A stretch of 64,000 nt of DNA from Kordiimonas aestuarii. GTDB lineage: Bacteria; Pseudomonadota; Alphaproteobacteria; Sphingomonadales; Kordiimonadaceae. Each line of letters starts with the position of its first letter. The stretch's first letter is position 1. The notes beneath the pieces are model-generated. The model did no database searches. It was not told where the DNA came from and saw only the letters and a program-made list of their open reading frames with translations. The stretch spans positions 538,549 to 602,548 of the forward strand of contig NZ_JAOBPP010000020.1 of NCBI RefSeq assembly GCF_025574465.1. The letters are read 5' to 3'. The translations under genes and the position numbers were made by a program. Positions 19,100-27,450 of the stretch are shown piece after piece.

Positions 19100-20242
19100 C
19101 TATTCCCCCTGATCGCCCTCAATCTTGGGCGCCAGTATCCGGTCTTCACCATAATAGCCAAGTATCAGCCCCGCGTAGCGAAGTGAAAGGATAAGTTGCT
19201 CCTCACGCCCCGTATAGGCAAAAGATATCTTGCTGAACGGCAAGCCTACCTGCAACGTGCGGACATCGCGCACAAGTGTTACATCCGCAAGCCGTGCTTG
19301 CACATTTGTCAGGATATCAAGCGACGTACTTGGCACAAGAACATCTATCTTGCCTCCAACGGCCGTATCAACCAGAAGCTGGCTACGCCACGCGGTATCG
19401 ATGGCTTCAAGGACTGCCTCATACATCGCGGCAATCGCCTCTGCCTCGTTTTCCCTGCCGATAATCTCGCCATCGCCTGTCATGCCATTGTCAGTTGACA
19501 GATAGCAATATTCAAGAATAGGCCCACCGGGTGAATGGTGCCAGCGAGAGGCAATCAACAGGGCATCCTGCACGCCATATAATTTTGCAACCTCGCGCGC
19601 CTGAGGTGCCGAAAGAGCCTGTACCTCGCGAAAGGTAATGGCGGCACGCTCCCTGATCTCGCCTCGCGCGAAAACATACTGACGGATTCGGTTGACCCAA
19701 TCCACCTGGCTGTGTGCCGTTTTGATGGCCGGATCGCCTTCCCAGAGTATCTCTGACAGCCCCCGCTGATGGCCGTGCAACACAAGGATGCCCTGTCCGG
19801 TGCTCAGCACATGCGGCACATTGTGTTTCGCCAGAAACTGGCTCACGAGGCCGGGTTCAAAACGCACATTGAGCGTTGCCAGATATCTGCGCGAGGATGA
19901 TTGCTCCTCCACAACCTCAAGTGCCGTAACCAGTCCCTGCACCTGGGAGCGGGACAACTCAGGCAACCTGTTGCGCCCGTCTTCCTGCACCAACTTGCCC
20001 AGCAGTTTCTGGTAGGCCAGCATTTCGGCCTTTTCCAGCGCCGTCTCCCGAGCCTCGCTGGCGCGCGAGGCGGTTTCGTCCACCCTGATGTCCCGGATGG
20101 TAAACAACAGGTCGGTCGAATCCTCAACAGCGCGGGCAGAGGCACCCGATGAGGTGAAAAGCAGGCTTAACCCGGCAAAAAAGACAAATGCCAGGCTGAA
20201 AATTGTGCTATTTCTGAAATAGTTATGCATAAACTCTTTCAT
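19100..20242 (-). CDS. DUF2066 domain protein, exported
   Basis: A 380-residue protein with an N-terminal signal or anchor segment (about 13-38) and then the DUF2066 pattern: FTIRDIRVDETASRASEARE, ALEKAEMLAYQKLLGKLV. Function unknown. It probably sits in the periplasm. In alphaproteobacteria these proteins commonly sit beside purM and a PerM-type permease, as here. It begins the minus-strand unit that continues with the permease, hdaA, ppk and ppx, nine bases separating it from the permease gene. ATG at 20242 and ATG at 20230 are both possible starts. Confidence 0.8.
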   Translation of the reverse strand: MKEFMHNYFRNSTIFSLAFVFFAGLSLLFTSSGASARAVEDSTDLLFTIRDIRVDETASRASEARETALEKAEMLAYQKLLGKLVQEDGRNRLPELSRSQVQGLVTALEVVEEQSSSRRYLATLNVRFEPGLVSQFLAKHNVPHVLSTGQGILVLHGHQRGLSEILWEGDPAIKTAHSQVDWVNRIRQYVFARGEIRERAAITFREVQALSAPQAREVAKLYGVQDALLIASRWHHSPGGPILEYCYLSTDNGMTGDGEIIGRENEAEAIAAMYEAVLEAIDTAWRSQLLVDTAVGGKIDVLVPSTSLDILTNVQARLADVTLVRDVRTLQVGLPFSKISFAYTGREEQLILSLRYAGLILGYYGEDRILAPKIEGDQGE

Positions 20243-20282
20243 AACCGGCGTGACGTCCCTATAACGCCCCCTTATAGCAATT

Positions 20283-20304
20283 GAGCGGGCAATTGCCAGC
20301 GCTC
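20283..20304. promoter_or_regulatory. Imperfect dyad in the DUF2066/purM divergent region
   Basis: GAGCG and CGCTC flank a perfect 10-bp palindrome GGCAATTGCC, offset by two bases, in the 112-base region between two divergent starts. It could be an operator for either gene. No established purine regulator site is recognised. Confidence 0.25.
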
Positions 20305-20354
20305 ATAGGCTGACAAGCAAATTTGCCTTATTTGCGGCAGAACAGGTCTCGATC

Positions 20355-21461
20355 GTGGCACAAGATACTCAATCCTATACTTATAAACAGGCAGGCGTCG
20401 ATATTGACGCAGGCGAAGCACTTGTCGAAAACATCAAGCCATTGGCTGCGTCAACACGTCGCTCGGGCGCTGACGCTTCTCTCGGTGGCTTTGGCGGGCT
20501 ATTTGACCTGCGCGCAGCTGGGTTTCACGACCCTATCCTCGTTGCGGCCAATGATGGTGTTGGCACCAAACTGAAGGTGGCTATCGACGCAGGCAAGCAC
20601 GACACCGTCGGCATCGACCTCGTTGCCATGTGCGTCAACGACCTTGTGGTGCAAGGTGCCGAACCCCTACTTTTTCTGGACTATATGGCAACAGGCCACC
20701 TCGACGTGGCGCAGATGACCGATGTAGTGGCCGGGATCGCCGAAGGGTGCCGCCAGGCAGGCTGTGCGCTTATTGGCGGCGAAACCGCAGAAATGCCAGG
20801 AATGTATCAGGACAAGGACTATGACCTTGCCGGTTTTGCTGTCGGCGCTGCGGAACGCGGCACCATGATCGATGGCTCGACCGTTGCTGCAGGTGATGTG
20901 CTTCTTGGCCTTGCATCAAACGGCACACATTCGAACGGCTATTCGCTGATCCGTCGCATCGTTGGCGACAAGGGCTTCGATTATGCTGACAGCGCCCCGT
21001 TTGATGACAGCCAAACTTTGGGCGAAGCGCTATTGGCGCCTACAAAAATTTATGTGAAAAGCTGCCTTGCTGCCACACGCAAGGGCTACGTGAAGGCTCT
21101 GTCACACATCACCGGCGGCGGTTTCCTTGAGAATGTGCCACGGGTGATGCCCAAGGACACGCAGGCTGAAATCGATAGCGGCGCCTGGACCTTGCCACCG
21201 GTATTTGGCTGGCTGCAGCAGCAAGGGAATATTCAGACCGCGGAGATGTCACGCACGTTCAACTGTGGCATCGGCATGGTGGTCGTTGTCGCCGAGGAAG
21301 ATGCGGAAGCGGCAAAGGCCCTGTTCGAAGCCGAAGGCGAAACCGTTTATACTGTTGGCCGTATCACCGGGGGCGAAGGCTCGCCCAAATGCCGTGTAAT
21401 TGGCAAAGCCGGAACATGGGGCGCTGACGCGGATTGGTCCGCCATCACGGCAGAAGGGTAA
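20355..21461 (+). CDS. purM: Phosphoribosylformylglycinamidine cyclo-ligase (AIR synthetase)
   Basis: A 368-residue enzyme closing the imidazole ring in step 5 of purine synthesis, ATP-dependent. The family motifs are clear: GGFGGLFDL (44-52), the NDGVGTK ATP-binding stretch (66-72), [25 protein letters not shown] and [13 protein letters not shown]. The start is a GTG (20355) with a weak AGG upstream; no in-frame ATG lies nearby. purN follows four bases after the stop, so they form an operon for two consecutive folate-linked purine steps. Confidence 0.97.
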   Translation: MAQDTQSYTYKQAGVDIDAGEALVENIKPLAASTRRSGADASLGGFGGLFDLRAAGFHDPILVAANDGVGTKLKVAIDAGKHDTVGIDLVAMCVNDLVVQGAEPLLFLDYMATGHLDVAQMTDVVAGIAEGCRQAGCALIGGETAEMPGMYQDKDYDLAGFAVGAAERGTMIDGSTVAAGDVLLGLASNGTHSNGYSLIRRIVGDKGFDYADSAPFDDSQTLGEALLAPTKIYVKSCLAATRKGYVKALSHITGGGFLENVPRVMPKDTQAEIDSGAWTLPPVFGWLQQQGNIQTAEMSRTFNCGIGMVVVVAEEDAEAAKALFEAEGETVYTVGRITGGEGSPKCRVIGKAGTWGADADWSAITAEG

Positions 21462-21465
21462 GCTT

Positions 21466-22119
21466 GTGCGAAAGTTGCGCCTTGGAGTGATGATTTCCGG
21501 TAGCGGTACAAACTTGCAGGCGCTGATTAATGCTTGCGAGAAAGGCGACTATCCGGCCACCATTGAAGTGGTGATCTCAAACCGTCCTGACGCCAAAGGC
21601 CTGGACCGCGCGCGCGGCGCCGGGATCAAGGCAGTGTGTGTTGATCACAAGGGCTATGAGGAACGTTCCCAGTTTGAAGATGCCATCCATGAATGCCTGA
21701 GCGACCATAAGGTGCAGCTTGTCTGCCTCGCCGGGTTCATGCGCCTTCTGGGCTCTGAATTTGTCGGGCGCTGGAAAGACCGCATGATCAACATTCATCC
21801 GTCTCTCCTGCCCTCCTATAAAGGCCTGCACACCCATGCGCGTGCGCTGGAGGACGGTGTGAAATTCGCTGGGTGTACAATCCATTATGTGCGACCTGAG
21901 ATGGACAATGGCCCAATCATCATGCAGGCCGCCATTCCGATCGCGCCAGATGAGACCGAAGACAGCCTGATCGCCAAGACCCTGGAATATGAGCACCGCA
22001 TGTATCCCGCCGCCGTGAGGCTGATCGCTGAAGGCAAGGTGCGGGTTTCTGGCAACAAGGTTGCGGTCAAGGAAGATGTGGCACTACCGAATGCCGGGCT
22101 TATTAACCCAGCCCCCTGA
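21466..22119 (+). CDS. purN: Phosphoribosylglycinamide formyltransferase 1
   Basis: A 217-residue enzyme transferring the formyl group of 10-formyl-THF to GAR. SGSGTNLQ (11-18) binds phosphate; the catalytic N109 and H111 are in NIHPSLLP, and D147 in MDNGPI. The start is GTG at 21466, eight bases after a GAAGGG site that overlaps the purM stop. Upstream in-frame codons belong to purM. Ends before a strong palindromic terminator shared with ndk. Confidence 0.96.
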   Translation: MRKLRLGVMISGSGTNLQALINACEKGDYPATIEVVISNRPDAKGLDRARGAGIKAVCVDHKGYEERSQFEDAIHECLSDHKVQLVCLAGFMRLLGSEFVGRWKDRMINIHPSLLPSYKGLHTHARALEDGVKFAGCTIHYVRPEMDNGPIIMQAAIPIAPDETEDSLIAKTLEYEHRMYPAAVRLIAEGKVRVSGNKVAVKEDVALPNAGLINPAP

Positions 22120-22143
22120 ACCAAAAAGATTTACCGAAAAGCA

Positions 22144-22169
22144 AAAGGCCGGGAACGTTCCCGGCCTTT
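22144..22169. terminator. Bidirectional terminator between purN and ndk
   Basis: A perfect 26-bp palindrome, AAAGGCCGGGAAC followed by its reverse complement, lies between the convergent purN and ndk genes. On the minus strand it runs into TTTTGCTTTT, on the plus strand into a shorter CTTTCTG, so it should stop both, ndk more firmly. Confidence 0.82.
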
Positions 22170-22197
22170 CTGATTCATTGGTAGCGAGAGTGACTGA

Positions 22198-22620
22198 TTA
22201 GCCAACAATCTCGTTGCCGGAGAAGAACTGCGCGATTTCGATCGTTGCGTTCTCTTCGCTGTCGGAACCATGAACGGAGTTTTCGCCGATCGAGAGGGCG
22301 AATTCTTTACGGATGGTGCCTTCAGCGGCTTCAGACGGGTTGGTGGCACCCATCACTTCCCGGTTTTTCAGAACAGCGTTTTCGCCTTCGAGAACCTGAA
22401 CAACAACAGGAGCCGAGGTCATGAACTCAACGAGCTCGCCGAAGAACGGACGCTCGGAGTGAACAGCGTAGAAAGTTTCAGCTTGCGCTTGCGTCATTTG
22501 AATGCGCTTTTGCGCAACGATGCGCAGGCCAGCGGCTTCAAGTTTCGCGTTTACGGCACCGGTGAGGTTGCGGTTGGTGGCGTCTGGTTTAATGATCGAA
22601 AAAGTGCGTTGCACAGCCAT
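22198..22620 (-). CDS. ndk: Nucleoside diphosphate kinase
   Basis: A 140-residue enzyme equalising NTP pools by phosphate transfer from [12 protein letters not shown] (6-14), the GATNP loop (91-95) and the active-site H117 in SVHGSDS are intact. Standard bacterial length. Single gene, facing purN and divergent from the ABC-F gene. The 148 bases upstream contain no other gene that I can see. Confidence 0.97.
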   Translation of the reverse strand: MAVQRTFSIIKPDATNRNLTGAVNAKLEAAGLRIVAQKRIQMTQAQAETFYAVHSERPFFGELVEFMTSAPVVVQVLEGENAVLKNREVMGATNPSEAAEGTIRKEFALSIGENSVHGSDSEENATIEIAQFFSGNEIVG

Positions 22621-22768
22621 GTGACTATCCCTTTTATAATGGGGTTAAACAGATTCGCGCGCCTTATAGCTGCAATTGCCTGCAAAGCCAAGCATTGCAT
22701 GCGCCTTTGTTACCTCAGGTCTTCAAGCGCCATTGCCACCGGGCCCGCCCTGTGATACTTCGCGCGCC

Positions 22769-24667
22769 ATGTTGCACATAAACGACATCACCTACCGTAT
22801 TGCCGACCGCGTTCTTTTTGACGCCGCGACTGTACACGTGCCTGCGGGCCACAAGGTTGGTTTTGTTGGTAAAAATGGTGCGGGCAAGTCCACGCTCCTT
22901 AAAATGATTCTGGGGGAAACAGGGCCGGAATCGGGGGACATCAGTATTCGCCCCAGGGCACGGATCGGCCATGTGGGCCAAGAGGCACCCGGCGGACCAC
23001 AAAGCCTTCTTGAAACAGTTCTGCTGTCCAACAAGGAACTCACGGTCCTTGAAGAAGAAGCCAAAACCGCGACGGACCCCTTGCGCGTCGCCGAAATTCA
23101 TAATCGGCTCGCCGACATTGGCGCGCACACCGCAGAAGCGCGCGCCGCGACAATCCTTTCTGGCCTGGGTTTTGATACTGAAGCGCAAGCCCGGCCCTGC
23201 TCCAGCTACTCAGGCGGTTGGCGCATGCGCGTCGCACTGGCATGCGTGCTGTTCAACGAACCAGACCTGCTCCTGCTGGATGAGCCTACCAACTATCTCG
23301 ACCTTGAAGGCGTGATCTGGCTTGAGAATTTCCTGCGCAGTTATCCGTATACTGTACTGATTGTGAGCCACGACCGTGACCTGCTGAACAAAGCCGTCAC
23401 CCACATTGTACACCTGGAGCAAGCCAAGCTGAACCTTTACACCGGCGGATATGACCGGTTTGAGGAATTGCGTCGTGAGCTGATGGAACGCCAGATGGCA
23501 CTCAAAACCAAGCAGGAAGCCGAACGGCGGCATATTCAGGCGTTTGTTGACCGCTTTAAGGCCAAAGCAAGCAAAGCCAAGCAGGCACAAAGTCGTGTCA
23601 AGGCGCTTGAGCGCATGAAGCCGATCGCTACGATGCTTGATGAGCACACAGTGCCATTCAAATTCCCCAAGCCTGATCCGCTGTCTTCTCCTCTTATCGC
23701 GCTTGAGGAAGCCAGCGTGGGCTATGAAGTGGGCCATCCTGTTCTCAAGAAACTCGACCTTCGCATCGATATGGATGACCGTATCGCGCTTTTGGGGGCC
23801 AATGGTAACGGCAAGTCCACTTTCGCAAAACTTTTGGCCGACAAACTGAAACCCATGGACGGCAAGATGCGCAAATCGCGCGTCCTGAAGGTGGGATATT
23901 TTGCGCAGCATCAGCTTGATGAGCTCGTCGCCAAGGCATCGCCATTTGACCATCTGCAGAAGATGATGCCTGATGCCATTGAAGCCAAAGTGCGCGCGCG
24001 CCTTGGCTCATTTGGTTTCGGCGCGGACAAGGCAGACCGGCCGGTCGAATCGCTTTCAGGTGGCGAGAAGGCACGGCTAATGTTTGCTATCGCCACCTTT
24101 GAAGCCCCACAACTGATTATCCTTGATGAACCGACGAACCATCTGGATGTAGACAGCCGCGAGGCGCTCATACATGCGATCAACGAATATGACGGCGCCG
24201 TGCTGTTGATCAGCCATGACCGGCATCTGGTCGAAGCCTGTGTCGATCGTCTGTGGATCGTTGAAAAAGGCGATGTGAAGCGTTTTGAAGGTGACCTTGA
24301 AGATTATAAGCAGCACCTGCTTAAGGAGCGCTCCGGCGAGCGGTCAGAAAAGCGCGGGCCACGCCAGGAAAACCAGAAAAAGGCAGCACGTCAGAACGCA
24401 GCAGAACTGCGGCGTCAACTTGCGCCCTACAAACGCGCGGCGGAACGGGCGGAAGCAGTCCTTGAAAAACTGATGGCCGAGAAAGACAAGGTCGATACCC
24501 GTCTCGCCGATCCACGTCTTTATGAGCCCGGCCAAGAAAACAAAGTCGCCAGGCTTTCCAAAATGGCTGGCGACCTGACGGTCCAGATTACCGAAGCCGA
24601 GGAAGCGTGGATGCTGGCCGAGGAAGCCTATACCGAAGCTCAAGAGGCCGTGAACGCCGCGTCATAA
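22769..24667 (+). CDS. ABC-F family ATPase (YheS-like)
   Basis: A 632-residue soluble protein with two ABC domains in one chain and no membrane segments. Domain 1: GKNGAGKST, YSGGWRMR, LLLLDEPTNYLD. Domain 2: GANGNGKST, LSGGEKARL, LIILDEPTNHLD. A charged linker (about 245-310) lies between them, and a coiled-coil tail rich in A, E and K follows (about 525-630). ABC-F proteins act on ribosomes; the layout resembles YheS/Uup. ATG at 22769 starts MLHINDITYRIADR; upstream codons in the same frame are not conserved-looking and lack a ribosome-binding site. Confidence 0.92.
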   Translation: MLHINDITYRIADRVLFDAATVHVPAGHKVGFVGKNGAGKSTLLKMILGETGPESGDISIRPRARIGHVGQEAPGGPQSLLETVLLSNKELTVLEEEAKTATDPLRVAEIHNRLADIGAHTAEARAATILSGLGFDTEAQARPCSSYSGGWRMRVALACVLFNEPDLLLLDEPTNYLDLEGVIWLENFLRSYPYTVLIVSHDRDLLNKAVTHIVHLEQAKLNLYTGGYDRFEELRRELMERQMALKTKQEAERRHIQAFVDRFKAKASKAKQAQSRVKALERMKPIATMLDEHTVPFKFPKPDPLSSPLIALEEASVGYEVGHPVLKKLDLRIDMDDRIALLGANGNGKSTFAKLLADKLKPMDGKMRKSRVLKVGYFAQHQLDELVAKASPFDHLQKMMPDAIEAKVRARLGSFGFGADKADRPVESLSGGEKARLMFAIATFEAPQLIILDEPTNHLDVDSREALIHAINEYDGAVLLISHDRHLVEACVDRLWIVEKGDVKRFEGDLEDYKQHLLKERSGERSEKRGPRQENQKKAARQNAAELRRQLAPYKRAAERAEAVLEKLMAEKDKVDTRLADPRLYEPGQENKVARLSKMAGDLTVQITEAEEAWMLAEEAYTEAQEAVNAAS

Positions 24668-24725
24668 ACTTGACGAAGCAGGTCCACATGCGGCCTACTC
24701 CCGGAAAATATCAAAGGGGGCTTCC

Positions 24726-25574
24726 TTGTTTGCCATTACCGAACGCGTGCGCCCGGGCCGCACCTTCACCGACGTTTTTGTCACGCTTTCACTTGCTGTG
24801 CTGCTGATCTGGTTTGGCCTGATGAATATATCAGGTGCCAGCACAGGCACCGTCGAACGTTGGATATCCGGGCATATTTTGCTGAAGGGACTTCTGCCCA
24901 ACAAACACTATATCATGTGGGGGCTTGGTGGGCTGCAGGCGCTTGCCGGGCTTCTTATCGCGTTACATTCCGTGCCGGACCATCTAAAACGGCTCGCCTA
25001 TTGGTTTGTTGCTATTTACAGCCTTGGCGCGCTCAGCCTGATGTTCACCAATCCCGTATGGATTGAAAGCCTGGGCGGCTTTCCTGCTATTGGCTCCGGG
25101 CAAGGCATTATCAAACATGTCACACTGCTTGGCCTCGCCATGTGGCGCCTCGGGTACAGGTACTCTGAAACAGTTATGCTGCTGGGGCTCATCCTTGTGC
25201 TTGGCTGGATCGGCTGCATGAAATTCACCGCCCCCGAAGCCAATGGAGTTGAACCGCTTCTCAAGTCCAGCCCGGTGTTCAATTGGTGGCTGACCAACTA
25301 TTTCGATAAACAAGGCGCGTCCAATGTGATTGGGGTGATTGAACTTGTAACGCTTCTCTTGCTGACGGGTTACTGGTGGAACCGGAAGCTCTTTACCTTT
25401 GGATGCCTGCTAAGCGCCGCCACATTTGTTGTTACGCTCAGCTTCCTCGTCACCTTTGGTCTCGCGTGGAACAGCGACATGGGCGGCTTCCCCTATCTCA
25501 GCTCTAGCGGGCTGTTTCTCCTGAAAGACCTGCCACTGCTCGCTGCGACATTTGTGCTCGCACGGCGGTCCTGA
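24726..25574 (+). CDS. Membrane protein with two DUF417 (RclC/YkgB-like) units
   Basis: A 282-residue polytopic membrane protein. The second half (about 147-279) reads as DUF417: WIGCMKFTAPEANGVEPLL (161-179), SSPVFNWW, GVIELVTLLLL, then VTLSFLVTF, GGFPYLSSSG and LLKDLPLLAA. The first half (about 17-140) repeats the same order in weaker form: LIWFGLMNISGASTGTVERW, GGLQALAGLLIAL, LSLMFTNP, GGFPAIGSGQ and IIKHVTLLGLA. Known DUF417 proteins such as E. coli RclC (reactive chlorine stress) are about 200 residues with one unit. Start may be TTG at 24726, after GGGGGC. Its 3' end overlaps the convergent hydrolase gene. Confidence 0.8.
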   Translation: MFAITERVRPGRTFTDVFVTLSLAVLLIWFGLMNISGASTGTVERWISGHILLKGLLPNKHYIMWGLGGLQALAGLLIALHSVPDHLKRLAYWFVAIYSLGALSLMFTNPVWIESLGGFPAIGSGQGIIKHVTLLGLAMWRLGYRYSETVMLLGLILVLGWIGCMKFTAPEANGVEPLLKSSPVFNWWLTNYFDKQGASNVIGVIELVTLLLLTGYWWNRKLFTFGCLLSAATFVVTLSFLVTFGLAWNSDMGGFPYLSSSGLFLLKDLPLLAATFVLARRS

Positions 25575-26385
25575 GCGACCAGCGCGAAATGATATCCGCC
25601 TGAACTTCAGGACGCAGCGCCACATTATAGTGATCTGCACCCTCTACGGGCACAAACAGGTCGTCAGCCCCCAGCACATCCTGTAGCCCTGCTCCGGATG
25701 CATAAGGAACAACTTCGTCTGCGGTGCCATGGTAAATTACCACATGGCCAGCCGCATTCTTGAGCTTCTCGTCGCTGCGGAGCGGATAGTTGGTCAGAAA
25801 TTCAGGCAGGAACGGATAGCGGCGGGTTGCCATGTCGACAATAGACCGCATCGGAGCAAATAACATCACGTTCGACACCGCCTTTGCGGCAGCCACGTGG
25901 CTAGCGAATGTTGTGCCGAAAGAATATCCCACCACACGAATATTCTGGGTACCATATCGTTGCGCGCCCCAGTCGAACCATTTTTCCGCATCGTCCAGCA
26001 GCTTTTCTTCTGACAGTGGGCCGCGGCTTTTGCCAAAACCACGATAGTCCATTGACAAAACATCATAGCCTAGCCCGAGAAACAGCTTGGCCAAACGCTC
26101 GGAATCACCGACGTTGCCAGCGTTGCCTTTATAGTAGATCACAAGGTTACGAGGACGCGGGCCCGCAGTATTGATAAGTTCGCTTTTGAATAACACGCCA
26201 TGCAAGTGCCCATCGTCATTTTCGATGGTCACATTATCGTAGGCACCGTGAAATTTATATTCGTAATTGTCAGGAACCGGCGCAAAATGGAACATCAGAT
26301 GCTCCTGAAAGCTGTATGCAAATGCTGCCACAGCGACATAACCGCCAATGATTAAACCTGTACACCACTTCAAGGACTTGTACAT
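25504..26385 (-). CDS. Membrane-anchored alpha/beta hydrolase
   Basis: A 293-residue hydrolase with an N-terminal transmembrane segment (about 8-26) and a periplasmic or membrane-facing catalytic domain. Probable triad: S155 in GYSFG, D223 in TADEVVP and H252 in GADHYN; the YKGNAGN loop (85-91) supplies the oxyanion hole. This resembles Bem46/YhfR-like serine hydrolases of unknown substrate. The last 23 codons overlap the DUF417 gene on the other strand by 71 bases. The protein tail after about 270 looks like unconserved extension, so the overlap may be recent stop loss. Confidence 0.85.
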   Translation of the reverse strand: MYKSLKWCTGLIIGGYVAVAAFAYSFQEHLMFHFAPVPDNYEYKFHGAYDNVTIENDDGHLHGVLFKSELINTAGPRPRNLVIYYKGNAGNVGDSERLAKLFLGLGYDVLSMDYRGFGKSRGPLSEEKLLDDAEKWFDWGAQRYGTQNIRVVGYSFGTTFASHVAAAKAVSNVMLFAPMRSIVDMATRRYPFLPEFLTNYPLRSDEKLKNAAGHVVIYHGTADEVVPYASGAGLQDVLGADDLFVPVEGADHYNVALRPEVQADIISRWSLRTAVRAQMSQRAVAGLSGETAR

Positions 26386-26537
26386 TTTACCGCCGCCTTA
26401 CAAAGGACCACTAATGTTTTCTCAAATCCTCCCCATTGAGGCAGCTTAACCCGTCAGGTGTAAAAAAACGGTAACGATGGGCTCCGGATGCCATAATGAA
26501 ATGATTAAAATCGCTTTATGGCGGATGGCAGGCGGGA

Positions 26538-26999
26538 TTACGGCGCCTTGCGGCTGTACAGGTCCGGCACCGAGATTTCCATGATGGCGTCTGGGTTTGC
26601 CAAGGGCTTGAAGCCAACCTGAGCATATAGCTTGTGCATATCACTTGTTGCCAACATTATGCGTCTGAGGCCCTGTATGTCCCTGTGCGCCATTATCACA
26701 TCAATCAACCAGCGGCCCAGCTTGTTGCCCCGGCACGATTCGCTGACATAAACATCAGCCAGATACGCAAAGGTAGCGCGATCCGTAATCATGCGGGCGC
26801 AGCCCATCTGACCGTGTTTGTTGTGGAATAATCCAAAACCCAGCGAATTTTCGAAGGCCCGTGTCATGACCTCACGCGGAATACCCTTGGCCCAATAGCT
26901 GTTGCTTAACCAACCGTGCATCCGCACATGATCAAAAACCGAAACGTCAGTGGTGATATAATATGGCAGATCACGGTGTGGTACAGAGCCGGCACTCAT
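26538..26999 (-). CDS. GNAT family N-acetyltransferase
   Basis: A 153-residue acetyltransferase. The acetyl-CoA pyrophosphate loop is CRGNKLGRWLI (about 94-104), preceded by the beta4 strand YLADVYVS. Substrate unknown; the family includes metabolite, peptide and antibiotic acetylases. The ATG at 26999 overlaps the holC stop (ATGA), so it is translated with holC. A longer frame start at 27038 would lie inside holC and is less likely. Confidence 0.85.
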   Translation of the reverse strand: MSAGSVPHRDLPYYITTDVSVFDHVRMHGWLSNSYWAKGIPREVMTRAFENSLGFGLFHNKHGQMGCARMITDRATFAYLADVYVSESCRGNKLGRWLIDVIMAHRDIQGLRRIMLATSDMHKLYAQVGFKPLANPDAIMEISVPDLYSRKAP

Positions 27000-27445
27000 G
27001 CCTTTTGCTCCCAGCCACCCATCTCGCGCTGCTGCCAATAGGACATATCGACATCATAGTCTTTGAAGACTTTCCAGTCTTCGCGGGCGGCACCGACGAT
27101 GCCCTCGTCGCGCCCGTCAAACATATAAAGGCAGCGGTCATAGTTTTTAACGTCCGGACTTTTGACCGCATCGACGAGAACAAGGACCGTGGCAGCGTTG
27201 GGATTGTGGTCGCCCGTGGTCAGGAAAATGGTCTGGTCCTCAGGGCTTTCGCAGCCCTCGATATCATGTGGCAGGAAGCTTGCAGCATCGTAATCCCACA
27301 AGACCTTGTTGAGGGTTTCCATCATGCCACGCTCCGGCAGCTTGACAACGGCACGGAGTCCGGCCTCCACCACACGCTCCATCAACTTGGGAAGCGCTTC
27401 CTCAAGTGTCTGGCGCTGCAGGTGGTAAAACCGGATCTCCGCCAC
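26996..27445 (-). CDS. holC: DNA polymerase III chi subunit
   Basis: A 149-residue HolC protein. Landmarks are the N-terminal IRFYHL, LPKLMERVVEAG and the LWDYDAASFLPHD strand-turn, with the later D-rich NxxxxxVLVLVDAV. Chi ties the clamp loader to single-strand binding protein during replication. GTG start at 27445, six bases after the pepA stop, and a four-base overlap with the GNAT gene downstream. The pepA-holC order is conserved in many proteobacteria. Confidence 0.92.
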   Translation of the reverse strand: MAEIRFYHLQRQTLEEALPKLMERVVEAGLRAVVKLPERGMMETLNKVLWDYDAASFLPHDIEGCESPEDQTIFLTTGDHNPNAATVLVLVDAVKSPDVKNYDRCLYMFDGRDEGIVGAAREDWKVFKDYDVDMSYWQQREMGGWEQKA

Positions 27446-27450
27446 GGAAC

